Shown here: positions 26,815 through 37,700 of the stretch, piece by piece | Layout: each line of letters opens with the position of its first letter | Numbering within the stretch: the stretch's first letter is position 1 | Origin: Nitrospira sp. | GTDB lineage: Bacteria; Nitrospirota; Nitrospiria; Nitrospirales; Nitrospiraceae | DNA length: 64,000 nucleotides | Direction: 5' to 3' | Assembly: GCA_005116815.1 (NCBI GenBank) | Contig: SWDR01000022.1 | Location: forward strand, 149,791-213,790 | Notes under the pieces: generated by a model | Database searches by the model: none | Seen by the model: only the letters and a program-made list of their open reading frames with translations | What the model was told of the DNA's origin: nothing | Position numbers and translations under genes: made by a program

Positions 26815-27905
26815 CGCAACCTATTCATGGCGGGAATGTCTACAAGGTCGCCCGGGAACAACACATTCCTGTTGGCCGCATCCTGGATTTCAGCGCCAGC
26901 ATCAATCCTCTGGGTTTTCCCCCCTCGGGGCGCCGCGCGATCAGCTTGGCGCTGAAACAGATTGTGCACTACCCGGATCCTGATTGTTGGTCGCTGAGGC
27001 AGGCATTGGCGCGACAATGCGCGGTCGATCCGGACATGATTCTCGTCGGCAACGGTTCAACCGAATTGATCCATCTGCTGCCCCGTGCACTCACCATCAC
27101 GTCTGCGCTTGTGATAGGTCCCACGTTCGAGGAATATGCGCATGCGCTGACGGAGGCAGGGAGTTCGGTTCAGTATGTTCACGCGACTTATGAAGAACAA
27201 TTTCGCCCTCCATTGAATGAAACGTTACGGCAACTTTCCGGTACACGGTCACGATTCGACGCCGTCTTTCTGTGCAATCCCAATAATCCGACCGGTCAGG
27301 TGATCAACCGGTTGGCTGTGCAGGAGCTTGCTGAAGCTGTCGAGCGGCGGCAGGGTTGGTTGATCGTCGATGAGGCCTTCATCGATTACTGTCCGGCTCA
27401 GTCTGTCATGCCATTGTTGCGAGAGTATCCGCGCATGATGGTGCTACGCAGTCTGACGAAGTTCTATGCGATGCCGGGGCTGCGAATCGGCTATTTGGTT
27501 GGAGGGCACAAGGTCGTGGAGCGAGTGAACGATCGTCAGCCTCCCTGGTCGGTCAATTCATTGGCTCAAGAGGTCTCACTCGCGGTGCTGCGCGATTATG
27601 CCTATGCGGCCCAAAGTCGCACCTATATGAAGAGTGAACGATCGCGCGTCATGCGCGTTCTTCGGTCTCTATCCGGTCTAAAAATCTACCCATCAGCCGC
27701 CAACTTTGTCCTGATTGAGTTTCCACTCATAACGTCTGCCGCGGAGGTAACGGCACGTTTGGCTGTTGAGAGAATTTTGGTTCGAGACTGTTCGACGATG
27801 CCAGGCCTCACATCACAGATGATTCGAGTTGCGGTCAAAACTGAAAAAGAAAATCGGCGATTGCTGACAGCCCTTGGCGCTTGCGTGGGGAAGAAAAAGC
27901 CATGA
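26811..27905 (+). CDS. cobD: threonine-phosphate decarboxylase (CobD/CobC), 364 aa
   Basis: PLP-dependent class I/II aminotransferase-fold enzyme that makes aminopropanol phosphate for the nucleotide loop of cobamides. The start HGGNVYKVAREQ and ILDFSASINPLGFP are diagnostic for CobD. NPNNPTGQ and RSLTKFYAMPGLRIGY (PLP lysine in TK) complete the site. The ATG at 26811 overlaps the cbiB stop by ATGA; the ORF opens earlier at 26757 but that part lies inside cbiB. The next overlap, with cbiZ, is again ATGA. Confidence 0.9.
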   Translation: MTQPIHGGNVYKVAREQHIPVGRILDFSASINPLGFPPSGRRAISLALKQIVHYPDPDCWSLRQALARQCAVDPDMILVGNGSTELIHLLPRALTITSALVIGPTFEEYAHALTEAGSSVQYVHATYEEQFRPPLNETLRQLSGTRSRFDAVFLCNPNNPTGQVINRLAVQELAEAVERRQGWLIVDEAFIDYCPAQSVMPLLREYPRMMVLRSLTKFYAMPGLRIGYLVGGHKVVERVNDRQPPWSVNSLAQEVSLAVLRDYAYAAQSRTYMKSERSRVMRVLRSLSGLKIYPSAANFVLIEFPLITSAAEVTARLAVERILVRDCSTMPGLTSQMIRVAVKTEKENRRLLTALGACVGKKKP

Positions 27906-28654
27906 AGACGCTGGGCACAGGCAGGATGCAGACTGCTTTTCGGGTCAGCCGAAAGACGCTTATTGTCGATCTTGGGGGCCTGAGAACCGTTCTGTCCTCT
28001 GCTCCAAGGGCCGGTGGAGTTACGCGAGTCAGATATATCTTGAACCATCAAGTCGCAGCCAATTCGATAGCGAAGGGTGATCGTGAGAAGAATGCGCGCT
28101 GTGCCGATCCTGCGAGAACACTCAGTCAGCTCGCCCTCTCGCTTGGTATTCGCGATCCCTTCGTCGGTCTGATGACGGCTGTTTCACTCGCGGACTTGGT
28201 TACGGTGCGAGAGGCCCGTGATGAGCTGTGGGTTGAAGGATTTGTCACGGTTGGCACGTCGAATGCCGTGCGAGCAGGGGAGCCGGTGGTCTTGGGACAA
28301 CGGATGGACAGCCAGACGCAAGCCGGGACGATCAACTTGATTCTTGTGACCAATGCTCGTCTGTCTATTTCCGCGATGGTCGGAATGGTACAAGTCGCGA
28401 CTGAAGCCAAGACAGCTGTCCTGTTGCGTGCCAAGGTGAAGAGTTGGACTGGTCGATCAGGAGCCACGGGAACGGGGACGGATGCGGTCGTGGTCGTAAG
28501 CGGGAATGGCTCTCGCCAGCGATATAGTGGAACCCACACCGTGCTCGGCGAACTCGTTGGACGGGCAATTGAGACGGCGGTGACTGATGGCTTGGCCCGC
28601 TACCTGCATTGGCATGCCCGGCACGAACCACGCCGCTCTGGAAAGAAGCCATGA
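27902..28654 (+). CDS. cbiZ: adenosylcobinamide amidohydrolase CbiZ, 250 aa
   Basis: CbiZ cleaves adenosylcobinamide back to adenosylcobyric acid, letting cells salvage and remodel cobamides. Family marks are VLSSAPRAGGVTRVRYILNH near residue 40, SLGIRDPFVGLMTAVSLAD, and VGTSNAVRAGEP with GTINLILVTN. Length and order fit PF01955. It is cytoplasmic. Start ATG 27902 overlaps the cobD stop; an upstream start at 27881 is unneeded. Translational coupling to cobQ by ATGA supports one operon. Confidence 0.9.
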   Translation: MKTLGTGRMQTAFRVSRKTLIVDLGGLRTVLSSAPRAGGVTRVRYILNHQVAANSIAKGDREKNARCADPARTLSQLALSLGIRDPFVGLMTAVSLADLVTVREARDELWVEGFVTVGTSNAVRAGEPVVLGQRMDSQTQAGTINLILVTNARLSISAMVGMVQVATEAKTAVLLRAKVKSWTGRSGATGTGTDAVVVVSGNGSRQRYSGTHTVLGELVGRAIETAVTDGLARYLHWHARHEPRRSGKKP

Positions 28655-30222
28655 CGATATCTCGTGCGCCAAACAAAGCCATTGCCATTCTGGGAACCGG
28701 CTCCGATGTAGGGAAGACCCTCATTGTCGCAGGGATCTGCCGGCTCTTGGCTCGAAGAGGCATGCGGGTCGCGCCGTTTAAAGCGCAGAACATGGCGCTA
28801 AACTCGTTCGTCACGCTCGATGGGGGAGAGATCGGGCGAGCGCAGGCACTGCAAGCTCAAGCTTGTGGGATCGAGCCGACCGTGGACATGAATCCGATTT
28901 TACTCAAGCCCGAGTCGGATTCCCGATCTCAGGTTGTAGTGAAAGGCAAGGTCTACGAGGCGCTGAATGCGCTTGCCTACTATGAGCGGAAAGAGACCCT
29001 CTTTAAGATCGTTCGCGACTGTTATGCGCGGCTGGCTGACGAGTATGAATGCATCGTCGTTGAAGGAGCCGGGAGTGCCGCGGAGATCAACCTTCGCGAT
29101 CGGGACATGGTGAACTGGCCTGTGGTCGAGTTGGCCGATGCCTCCGTTGTATTGGTGGCGGATATCGATCGAGGCGGGGTCTTTGCTCAGATCATCGGGA
29201 CCCTCGATTTGTTAGCGCCTCACGAACGTGCGCGCGTGTGCGGCGTGATCGTGAATAAGTTTCGCGGCGATCGTCGGCTCTTTGACGATGGTGTCCGCAT
29301 GCTTGAAGCTCGTACGGGCCTGCCGGTGTTGGGAGTCGTTCCCTATCTGCGCGATCTTCGATTGGATCAAGAGGATAGTCTTGATCTCGCTCGTTCTCGG
29401 TCGGTTCAGTTTAAACCCAATCTCACAAACGTGGCGGTGGTCTTGCTTCCCCGCATGAGCAACTTCACGGACTTCAATGCGTTGGCCGCCGAGAAGGATG
29501 TGGCACTTCGGTTTGCCGCGGCGCCGGAGGATTTGCAAGAGGCGGACGTGGTGATACTTCCTGGAAGCAAAAATACGCTTGCAGATCTCGATTATCTTGT
29601 GAAGTCTGGATTTTCAATTGCCTTGGACTCGCATGTGCAGAGGGGGGGCGAATTGGTCGGAATCTGCGGTGGGTTTCAGATGCTCGGGCAAGAGATCTCA
29701 GACCCCAAGGGATTGGAGGGGGGAGGAACCGCGCCGGGGTTTGCGTTTCTCGATGTCAAGACGGAGCTCGATGCCCCCAAAATCTGTCGGCAAGTACAAG
29801 CGGTGTCGCTACTCCAAGGGGTGGAGCAGCAGGTGCCGGTCCGTGGGTATGAAATTCATATGGGGCGCACCAGCCGGGGAGCCGTCGCGGCCTGTTTTCA
29901 GATTGAGGCTGCTGAAACCTGGGGTGCCCAAGCGACAGGTGATGAAGGCGCGGCCAGTGAGAATGGCCTGGTCTGGGGCACCAGCATTCATGGCCTATTC
30001 GATCAAGCCGGCTTCCGTCGCGGCTGGTTGAACCGTGCTAGGAAGAGGAAGGGGCTCTTCCCTGTCTCCTCTCATGAGTCTGAACTCGTGACAACCCAAC
30101 TTCGTGCGGAGCTGGATCGCTGGGCAGACCATCTTCACGAGCATCTGAATATGGATCTGGTTTATGCTGCGTTAGCCGTATCCGCCTTGCCTCCTGCCTC
30201 AGACTCCGGATTAACTTCCTGA
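28651..30222 (+). CDS. cobQ: cobyric acid synthase CobQ/CbiP, 523 aa
   Basis: Glutamine-dependent amidase that amidates four side chains of adenosylcobyrinic acid a,c-diamide. The P-loop-like GTGSDVGKT, KAQNMALNSFV and EGAGSAAEINLRDRD form the ATP/DAWP-type N-terminal domain. The GATase domain has the catalytic Cys in LVGICGGFQMLG and a later IHGLFD His. The length is normal. It is the last gene of the riboswitch operon. Only this single late corrin-amidation step is visible here. Confidence 0.95.
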   Translation: MTISRAPNKAIAILGTGSDVGKTLIVAGICRLLARRGMRVAPFKAQNMALNSFVTLDGGEIGRAQALQAQACGIEPTVDMNPILLKPESDSRSQVVVKGKVYEALNALAYYERKETLFKIVRDCYARLADEYECIVVEGAGSAAEINLRDRDMVNWPVVELADASVVLVADIDRGGVFAQIIGTLDLLAPHERARVCGVIVNKFRGDRRLFDDGVRMLEARTGLPVLGVVPYLRDLRLDQEDSLDLARSRSVQFKPNLTNVAVVLLPRMSNFTDFNALAAEKDVALRFAAAPEDLQEADVVILPGSKNTLADLDYLVKSGFSIALDSHVQRGGELVGICGGFQMLGQEISDPKGLEGGGTAPGFAFLDVKTELDAPKICRQVQAVSLLQGVEQQVPVRGYEIHMGRTSRGAVAACFQIEAAETWGAQATGDEGAASENGLVWGTSIHGLFDQAGFRRGWLNRARKRKGLFPVSSHESELVTTQLRAELDRWADHLHEHLNMDLVYAALAVSALPPASDSGLTS

Positions 30223-30950
30223 CCGTCGACATTTTCCCTCGATACGACTTTCCCTATCTATGACCGTGGGTACCGTGGCCTCATCTCCTTGGTCTGACAT
30301 CCTTGTTTGATCCCTCTCGAGTTTCTTTTGTACGTGACCTTATCAACCTGAATGGTGAGGGGGCCCTCTGTTCATGGGCTTCCCTTGCCATTGGCCTTAG
30401 GGACTAAGGCCAGGTCGTCGTGCAGGTTCTTCTATTGTGTGAGTTCAAACAGCCAGCTCATCAGGGTCTATACAGAGGTAAGGCCTCAAGGTCAGAGCCC
30501 TGCGCGTAGTGCTCAGTGATGTCCTGGTCGGAATTCAGAGAATGACATGCCAAATCGATATTGTCTGCTACACTTTTCTCGATAGGCGAGAGGTATGAGC
30601 AGAATGATGCAGATTCTCAGATGGCAGGGACTCCGCATCTCAAGCAAAGAGACGGTGATGCCGAAGTCTGTGCTTGTGATGTGTGATGGTCATTTTTTGC
30701 CAGGACGACATCATTTTGTCACAAGGTGAACAGTTCGGTGCTGGAGTGGCAAGAAGGATGTCTGAGCACGAGTGAATAGTAACCACTCAAAACAGCGAGA
30801 TAATTCAACGGTATCTGTAGTGGTGACTGCATAAGCATTCAGTCGAGCACAACCTTTGCACTATTACCGCGTGATGAAGACGATAGCTGCGATATTTCAG
30901 CGGGAATAGACGGGTGAGAACTGATGGCTGCGTGACATCAAGAGGGCAGG
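30223..30950. other. 728-bp intergenic region; weak small ORF only
   Basis: No clear gene. A hairpin, TGGCCTTAG-GGA-CTAAGGCCA (30392-30412), may end the cob operon transcript. A 44-codon frame at 30595-30729 (+) starts ATGAGC after GAGAGG, but has no recognised pattern and I do not call it a gene. The rest is of ordinary composition. It may hold the promoter of the chemosensory cluster, but no convincing -35/-10 pair was found. Confidence 0.5.
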
Positions 30951-31004
30951 ATGGCGAGTGATGGGATGGAATCGTATTCCGAGGCATCAAGGAGGAGGAA
31001 GGGC

Positions 31005-31742
31005 ATGAAACAGACACGTCTGAGTTGGAGAATGGCAGCCGGGTTGACGGCGACCGTCCTGGCGCTCTATGCCAGTCCTGTGATGGCTGGGAATGAGGCG
31101 GAAGTAGCAGAACATCTCATCGAGTTAGTCAAGATCGGCCGTGGTGTCTTGTCGGAACAGATGAAGAATATCAATGACCCGGCCAAGGCCGATAAGGGGT
31201 TTACCGGCGATTACATGGCGAGCCAGGTCGTGGAACGGTTTAAAAAAACCACGAAACTCGACCTGCGGATTCCCAACGTCGTACCGCAAGCGAATCTCTA
31301 TCTCGCCTTAGTCCAAGCGGAGAAGGAAGTGGTGGACGAAGCCCAGCCGATCATCAACAAGCCAGGTATTTCCTTCAAAGGATTCATCCCTGCCCTATTT
31401 GCCAGGAGAGTCGGAGAACAGTTCTACAAGAAGTCTGGTGTCCGTATGAAGCTGACGGGGATCGACTACCGGAATGCCAATAATAAGCCGGATGACTTTG
31501 AAGCAGAAGTTTTGCGGATGTTCAACGATCCTCGTCACCCCAAAGGCCAATCCTATGTCCGGAATACGATGGTCGACGGCAAGCCGGTGCTTCGCATGAT
31601 GGATCCGGAATATGCCGGTCCGACCTGTCTGGGTTGTCACGGTTCACCGAAAGGCGATCGCGATGTGACCGGCATGAAGAAAGAGGGCTGGAAAGAAGGG
31701 GAGTTGGCCGGGGCGATCAGCGTGGTGCTTCCGCTGAAATAG
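31005..31742 (+). CDS. periplasmic haem-binding sensor-type protein (DUF3365/Tll0287-like), 245 aa
   Basis: A cleavable signal peptide (LTATVLALYASPVMAG) starts the protein. The body has the DUF3365 layout, ending with PTCLGCHGSPKGDRD, a CxxCH c-type haem motif near residue 211. Tll0287-type proteins are small periplasmic haem proteins thought to sense redox state or gases. GGAGGAGGAAGGGC before the ATG at 31005 sets the start. It is the first gene of the chemosensory cluster, 73 bp before the CheY-like gene, so it is a likely input protein by position; this is inference. Confidence 0.85.
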   Translation: MKQTRLSWRMAAGLTATVLALYASPVMAGNEAEVAEHLIELVKIGRGVLSEQMKNINDPAKADKGFTGDYMASQVVERFKKTTKLDLRIPNVVPQANLYLALVQAEKEVVDEAQPIINKPGISFKGFIPALFARRVGEQFYKKSGVRMKLTGIDYRNANNKPDDFEAEVLRMFNDPRHPKGQSYVRNTMVDGKPVLRMMDPEYAGPTCLGCHGSPKGDRDVTGMKKEGWKEGELAGAISVVLPLK

Positions 31743-31815
31743 CCTGTGGACATTGGGCCTGACCTGGACATGGCATAGCACGCATTCACGTTACATCACC
31801 AAAGGAGCGCGCAAG

Positions 31816-32178
31816 ATGAGCAAGATTGTTGTGGTCGATGATTCGTACGCTGAGCTGCAGTTAATCGAAGGATGCCTCAAGGCGGCCAATTACACCGTGG
31901 TGTCCTTTCCGAATACCGAGAAGCTCGAAGACAAAGTGGCCAGCGAAAAACCTGATCTCATCGTGATGGACGTCGTGATGCCGGGCCGCAACGGGTTCCA
32001 AGCCTGCCGTGATTTGAAAGGCGATGAGCGTTGCAAGAATGTTCCGATCATTCTCTGCACCTCGAAAGGCAATGAGAGCGATAAGTTCTGGGGGCAGCAG
32101 CAAGGGGCGAACGGCCACATTGTGAAGCCATTCAAAAACGAAGAGCTGTTGGCGGCCATTAAGCGAGTGATGGGCTAA
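31816..32178 (+). CDS. CheY/PilH-like response regulator, 120 aa
   Basis: Single receiver domain. IVVVDDSYAELQL holds the acidic pocket, LIVMDVVMPGRNGF the phospho-Asp (near residue 52), ILCTSKG the switch Thr/Ser, and HIVKPFKNEEL the Lys. Sequence style is closest to PilH/PixH-type regulators of type IV pilus chemosensory arrays, not flagellar CheY. It lies directly upstream of CheW (4 bp gap). AAGGAGCGC precedes the ATG. Confidence 0.93.
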   Translation: MSKIVVVDDSYAELQLIEGCLKAANYTVVSFPNTEKLEDKVASEKPDLIVMDVVMPGRNGFQACRDLKGDERCKNVPIILCTSKGNESDKFWGQQQGANGHIVKPFKNEELLAAIKRVMG

Positions 32179-32182
32179 GGCC

Positions 32183-32707
32183 ATGGCATCGATGCAGCAT
32201 GTCATGACCGTAGATTCCAGCAGGCCTGCGTCTGCCGCTTCCAGCTCAGGAGCCGGCCCGGGTCATTCGTCTGGATCAGCGACCATTCGTGCCGCCATCA
32301 TCTCCATGGGCGGGGAACTCTTCACGATCGACCTGCGAAGCGTACGCGAAGTGTTTGTCGTGGAATCCATCACGCCGGTTCCCGGGATGCCGTCCGGCTT
32401 GGTGGGAGTCACGAACCTGCGAGGAACGGTCATTCCGTTGCTCGACCTGCGGATGATGTTCTCGCTCGACGCAGAGACCACGTTGCAATATGCCGTCGTC
32501 GTGAAACATGGAAATTGGCAGGTGGGTGTGTTGGTCGATACGGTCCCGGAAATCCGTACCCTCTCAAAGGACCAATTCATGCCGGCTCCAACTGGCACGG
32601 GGGAGGCCGAGTTCCCCTTTGTGTCGACGGTGGTCAAACTCGAAGACCGGTTACGGGGAGTGTTAGAAACCGCAGCGGTGCTCTCGCACTTCGAGACCGC
32701 AGGGTAA
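32183..32707 (+). CDS. CheW/PilI-like adaptor, 174 aa
   Basis: CheW couples receptors to CheA. SVREVFVVESITPVPGMPSG, GVTNLRGTVIPLLDLRMMF and ILVDTVPEI-like segments match the CheW fold. The first ~35 residues are Ser/Gly-rich and disordered. It is the only canonical CheW in the cluster; two more distant relatives lie after cheA. The MCP gene follows after 80 bp. Confidence 0.92.
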   Translation: MASMQHVMTVDSSRPASAASSSGAGPGHSSGSATIRAAIISMGGELFTIDLRSVREVFVVESITPVPGMPSGLVGVTNLRGTVIPLLDLRMMFSLDAETTLQYAVVVKHGNWQVGVLVDTVPEIRTLSKDQFMPAPTGTGEAEFPFVSTVVKLEDRLRGVLETAAVLSHFETAG

Positions 32708-32787
32708 GGATGCGGAAACGTCACTATGACAGGCAGTTCACGACATGAATGCATCGATCGCTAGCTAGCTAGAAGGAGGAGGTTCCC

Positions 32788-34662
32788 ATGGCGAGGCCTA
32801 CTGTATTGCAACGGTTTGAGGACTTAAAAACACAGACGAAGCTGTTGACGGCCTTCGGCATCGTCAGCGTCATCATCGTGATTATGAGTTCGTTGGGTGT
32901 GTGGACCAATAAGCGCATCAGCCAACAGACTGACGCGATCTACGTCGACTACACCGTCCCTCTCATCGACTTCAATACGATGTTGTTCAACGTCAATAAG
33001 TATCATGAGACGCTTCTAGACCTTGCTCGAGCGCCTCGCGCCGCTGACTTCAAAGTTGACGTGGCGAAGATCGGGCCATACAAACAGGAAGTTGATCGGC
33101 TGATCGCCGCATATGAGGCGACGGTCTTGCGTGTCTCAAGCACCGGACGAGATGAAGCAAAAGATCTTGTGCTATTAAAGGGGGCGCTCGCGACATTTTT
33201 TTTACAGTCTGAAGCTGGAGTTGCTGCCATTGCTGAAAGTTTTGAATCGAAGGCATTGTCGCCTGGACAGGCGCAACAGATGCGGGAATTGGGACAACTT
33301 GCCTTGACGGTGAGTATTGCACCGGCCTTTGATGAAGTGAGTATCCGCCACTCAGAACAGATTAAGACGATGCAAGAAATTGCCAAGGATCTTAGTAATG
33401 AGGCAAAGTCGCTCGCTGCAAATGCAACCCTCGCGTTGGTGATCGGCGGAGTACTCGCGGTGTTGTTGGGATTGTCGATCGGTTACTGGGTGGCGCATAA
33501 ATTGGCGTTGGGTATTGGACAGGTTGCACACGTCGCACAGTTGGCGGCAAGCGGCAACTACCAAGCTCGCGCCAAGATTACGTCGAAGGACGAACTCGGA
33601 CAGATGGCGGCCTCGTTCAACTCCATGTTGGATCGCATTACGGCCCTGGTGACATCGGAGTCCGAGCGCGACGACATGCAAAAACGTTTGATGAGCTTTC
33701 TAGTGTTGGTCTCGGACGTCGGTAAAGGAGATTTGACAAAACGCGGTGAGGTGACGGCAGACATGTTCGGCAACCTTGCAGACGGGTTCAACCTCATGGT
33801 GACCCGGTTCGGACAGTTGCTGAAGCAGGTTCGAGAGGCTGCCGAACGCGTGAACAAATCAGCCGGGACCCTTCGGGAAAGCGCAGGACAGATGGCCGGA
33901 ACGGCGAAGCATCAAGCGGACGAATCCACCAAGACGTTGGGCGCGGTCGAGCAATTGGCCACCTCCATGCGTCAGGTTGCAGAAACCGCTGGCGCGTCTT
34001 CGGAATCGGCGAAGCAAGTGTTGCAAGCGACGGAGCGCGGACGAGTGGCCGTGGAAGAAACCGTGCAAGACATGCACAGCATTCGTTCAGCCGTGCAACG
34101 TATGTCGAAGCAGGTCAAGGCGCTGGGCGACCGGTCCTTGGAAATTTCGCAGATCGTGTCGACGATTCGAGATATCGCGAATCAGACGAATTTGCTCGCG
34201 TTGAACGCAGCCATCGAGGCGGCCGGCGCCGGCGAGGCCGGTGCCCGATTCGCGGTCGTCGCCGATCAGGTCCGAAAGCTGGCCGAAAGCTCGACGCAAG
34301 CGACGCGCGAAATCGCAGATCTTGTGAAGGTGATTCAGACGGAAACGCAAGATGCGGTGGTCGCGATGGAACAGGAAACGCAGGCGGTGGAAGCCGGATC
34401 GGCCTCCGCGTTGCGTACCGGTGAAGTGTTCAATGAAATCTCAGGAATCGCCCAACGTTCGTCAGAGTTGGCACAGACCATCGCCAGCGCGGCGGTCACC
34501 CAGACCGCGTCGACGGACCAGGTGGGTCGCTCGATTAAGGACTTCTCCGGCGGTGCCGCGGCGACGCAAAAAGTGACGGACTCTGCGCGCGTGACCGTCG
34601 AAGATATGGCGAAGCTCGCCGAAGGGCTGACGTCTTCCGTCGCCCAGTTTAAATTGGTCTAG
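32788..34662 (+). CDS. methyl-accepting chemotaxis protein (PilJ-like), 624 aa
   Basis: TM1 ([19 protein letters not shown]) lies near residues 20-40, followed by a ~170-residue helical periplasmic ligand region and TM2 (about 212-232). A HAMP linker comes next, then a long signalling hairpin whose tip reads [20 protein letters not shown]. The tip is canonical, so it should bind CheW/CheA. AGAAGGAGGAGG before the ATG gives a strong start. With no cheR/cheB nearby, methylation control is unproven. Its ligand is unknown; the upstream haem protein is a possible partner. Confidence 0.95.
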   Translation: MARPTVLQRFEDLKTQTKLLTAFGIVSVIIVIMSSLGVWTNKRISQQTDAIYVDYTVPLIDFNTMLFNVNKYHETLLDLARAPRAADFKVDVAKIGPYKQEVDRLIAAYEATVLRVSSTGRDEAKDLVLLKGALATFFLQSEAGVAAIAESFESKALSPGQAQQMRELGQLALTVSIAPAFDEVSIRHSEQIKTMQEIAKDLSNEAKSLAANATLALVIGGVLAVLLGLSIGYWVAHKLALGIGQVAHVAQLAASGNYQARAKITSKDELGQMAASFNSMLDRITALVTSESERDDMQKRLMSFLVLVSDVGKGDLTKRGEVTADMFGNLADGFNLMVTRFGQLLKQVREAAERVNKSAGTLRESAGQMAGTAKHQADESTKTLGAVEQLATSMRQVAETAGASSESAKQVLQATERGRVAVEETVQDMHSIRSAVQRMSKQVKALGDRSLEISQIVSTIRDIANQTNLLALNAAIEAAGAGEAGARFAVVADQVRKLAESSTQATREIADLVKVIQTETQDAVVAMEQETQAVEAGSASALRTGEVFNEISGIAQRSSELAQTIASAAVTQTASTDQVGRSIKDFSGGAAATQKVTDSARVTVEDMAKLAEGLTSSVAQFKLV

Positions 34663-34670
34663 GTCTGCTT

Positions 34671-34697
34671 CCCGGAGCATCCTCTGGATGCTCCGGG
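34671..34697 (+). terminator. 12-bp hairpin between MCP and cheA
   Basis: CCCGGAGCATCC-TCT-GGATGCTCCGGG, a perfect 12-bp stem with a 3-nt loop, fills most of the 50-bp gap between MCP stop and the cheA start. TAAGAAAGGATAGGG (the cheA ribosome-binding site) follows, so there is no U-tract. It could lower cheA output relative to MCP, or block 3' decay. Confidence 0.65.
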
Positions 34698-34712
34698 TAA
34701 GAAAGGATAGGG

Positions 34713-37700
34713 ATGAGCTCCGAACTTGACCGAGACGGCCTCGTTGACATTTTCGTCGCTGAAGCGTCGGAAGCGATGGACATCCTCACCAAGGCATTCC
34801 ATCCGTCCGACGGGACGACGCCGACACCCGCACAATTGCAAGAGCAGTATGTGTGGGCCCATAAAATTCGTGGGGCGTCAGGACTTTATGGATACGAGGG
34901 GTTAGCCCTGTTGGGGGCATTGCTGGAATCGACCTTGGAAGAGGCTCCGTCTATCGAGGCCGCGCACTGGCCGAAAGCATTGGAGGCCTTACGCGGGATG
35001 GTGACCTCGTTCGAGTCTCAATTGAAAGTTGTTGCACAAGGCGGCGCTGAAGATCCCTCTGTGAGTGCGAGATGGAAAGACGAAGTGGCGAGATTATTCC
35101 AGTCTCTGCCTGCCCTGGTTGCTTCAGAAGCAACATTGCTCACGCCGGACTATCTCGTTCCGACTCTCGATCCTGAAGTCCTCTCGTATTTTGCTCCGGA
35201 AGCGGAGGAGTATCTGCAGACCATCGAGTCGCTCCTGCATCGTCTGCGTCATGACTCCAAGGATGGTGAGCCCATCCAGACCCTTTATCGCACTGCCCAT
35301 ACGCTGAAGGGGTCTGCGTACACGATCGGATTTAAGGTTGTCGGCGACATGGCTCATCCGATCGAAGATTGCATGATCGCGGTTCGTGAGGGACGGGTTG
35401 CCATGTCGTCAACGTTGGTCGGGGCGATTGGTCGAGCGGTGGACGTGATTCGTCTGCTCATGTGTCGAGACGACGAGAATATTGTGCAATTGCAGCATGA
35501 TGTGCCTCAAGTCACTCAGGCGCTTGAACTGATTCGCAGTGGGGAAGGTATAGCGGTGGAAGCGCCGGCGGTTGCTCCGATCGTGCCGGCGGCGCCCGTT
35601 GCGGCACCCGTCATGGATCGGCCTGTGGAATCTGCCAGCCCTGAAGGGGCAATATCTTCTGCCGAGCACCCTTTGACCGATGAGTATCTGTTGCCGCTTT
35701 TGGATGCCGAAGTGCTCTCCTATTTTGCCCCGGAAGCCCAGGAATATCTCGAGTCTCTCGAAGCGCAACTGCTTCGTCTGGAAAAAGAACAACACAATCC
35801 GGAAGTCATCAATCAACTCTTTCGGACCGCGCATACGCTCAAGGGGTCTGCCTACACGGTTGGATTCCAGTCCATCGGAGATTTAACGCACTATGTCGAA
35901 GATTTTATGGCCTCGGTGCGCGAGGGGCGCGTCAAGATTCTTTCCGGGCATACGGATGTCTTGTTACGATCGGTAGATGTGGTTCGCCTGTTGATGAGGA
36001 GAGATTCTTCATCCCTCGACATGCTGCGCCAGCGATTTGCTATCGCTATGCAAGGACTCAAGCAGCTCGATCAGCCCATGGCGGCTCAGGCCGTTGAGTC
36101 GAGGCCTGCCGTTCATTCGGTCGCGTCGCCGGTGGAGCAGGAGGCACAGGACCAGCAAGACGCTGAACCAGCCAAGACGGTGGACGGTAAAGCGGCGGAA
36201 GATCGCGAAGTCATCCGTGTGAGCCGCGATCGGTTGGAGCGACTCTTGAATCTGGTCGGTGAGCTCGTGATCGGCCGAGGACGACTCGAACAACGGCTGC
36301 ATATGCTGGAGAATCTTTCTCAGCAAGTTTTGGCCTGCAAAGGACGTTTGGTCGAATCGGTTCGTTCGTTTGAGGAAAAACATACCTTCACACTTCCGGC
36401 CGCCTCCTCAAGCCCGGCGTCTGTTCCCCTTCAGGGTGTGGCCGGTCTCAGCGATTTCGGCAGTCTTGAATTCGATAAGTACGACGACTTCAATATTTTG
36501 GCTCGCCGCATCAGCGAGGTCACGGCGGATATTACCGAGTCGATGACGCAGTTGAGTGGATCGATTCGCCGTTCGCATGAAGACATGAGCCACTTGGCAC
36601 AATTGACACTCGGGATGCGGGATGAAATCGCCCGGGCCCGTATGGTGCCGGTCGGCACACCGTTCACCCGCTTCCGCCGCGCCACACGAGAGATGGCTCG
36701 CGCGACCGGGAAAGAGGTGGCATTGGTCACCTCCGGTGAACATACCGAAGTGGACACAGGCGTCGTGGAGCGGCTGGTCGATCCGTTGGTACACCTTGTA
36801 CGGAATGCGGTCTATCACGGGATCGAGCCTGCAGCGGTTCGCGTGTCGAAGGGAAAGCCTGCGGCCGGGACGATCTATCTCCATGCGGCGCATCGCGGGA
36901 ATGCCGTCTTGATTGAAGTTGAAGACGATGGAGCGGGGCTCGATGTTGAAAAGATCCGGGCCAAGGCAGTGGAACGAGGGCTAATTCGCCCAGAGGTGGC
37001 CCGTGTGTTGCCAGAGTCTGAAGTGATCAAGTTTATATTCATGCCTGGATTCTCGACGGCTGACCAGATCGGTGATCAGGCCGGGCGAGGGGTCGGTATG
37101 GATGTGGTGAAACGTGTCATTGAAAGTATGAACGGCCACATCGATGTCGAGTCCATTAGAGGTGTGGGGACGAAATTCACCTTGAATCTTCCTCTGACAT
37201 TGCTAATTGCCACGGCGCTCATGGTGAAGGCGGGGAGTGAGCGGTATGCGATTCCATTGCCGTCGGTACGTGAAGTCACAATGCTGACAGCCAGTTCGCA
37301 TCAACGCATGGGCGAACGGTCGATCTTGCATATCGGCGATGAGGCGATTGAGGTGCAGCCGCTTCAGCAGTTGCTCACTCGGAATCGTGTGCCGGTAGAA
37401 GTCGGGAGACCTGTGGTCATCGTGAGAACGGCCGCTGGCATGATCGGTTTGCTGGTTGATGAATTGCTCGGCCGTCAGGAAATCGTCATTAAACCATTGG
37501 GATCCTTTAAGTCGTTGGATCGTTCCAGCTTTGGCGGCGCGACTATCGATCCGGAAGGTCGCGTAGTCCTCGTATTGGACCCGGCTCGGTTGCTGGCACG
37601 AGAGGCGCCAGTTGCGGCAGGAACAGAGGTATCGTTAGACGCGTCAGCTTCCGCAGAGGCCCTGATCCCATACGTCGAGGCACCGGAGCCAAAGGCGTCG

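Noticed and set aside
30595-30729. 44-codon frame with a weak ribosome-binding site in the long gap after cobQ
   Set aside because: No recognised motif and short enough to arise by chance; only noted in the intergenic entry.
31816-32178. Flagellar CheY
   Set aside because: The neighbourhood has Pil/Chp-type CheA and no flagellar genes, so the PilH-like reading is better supported.
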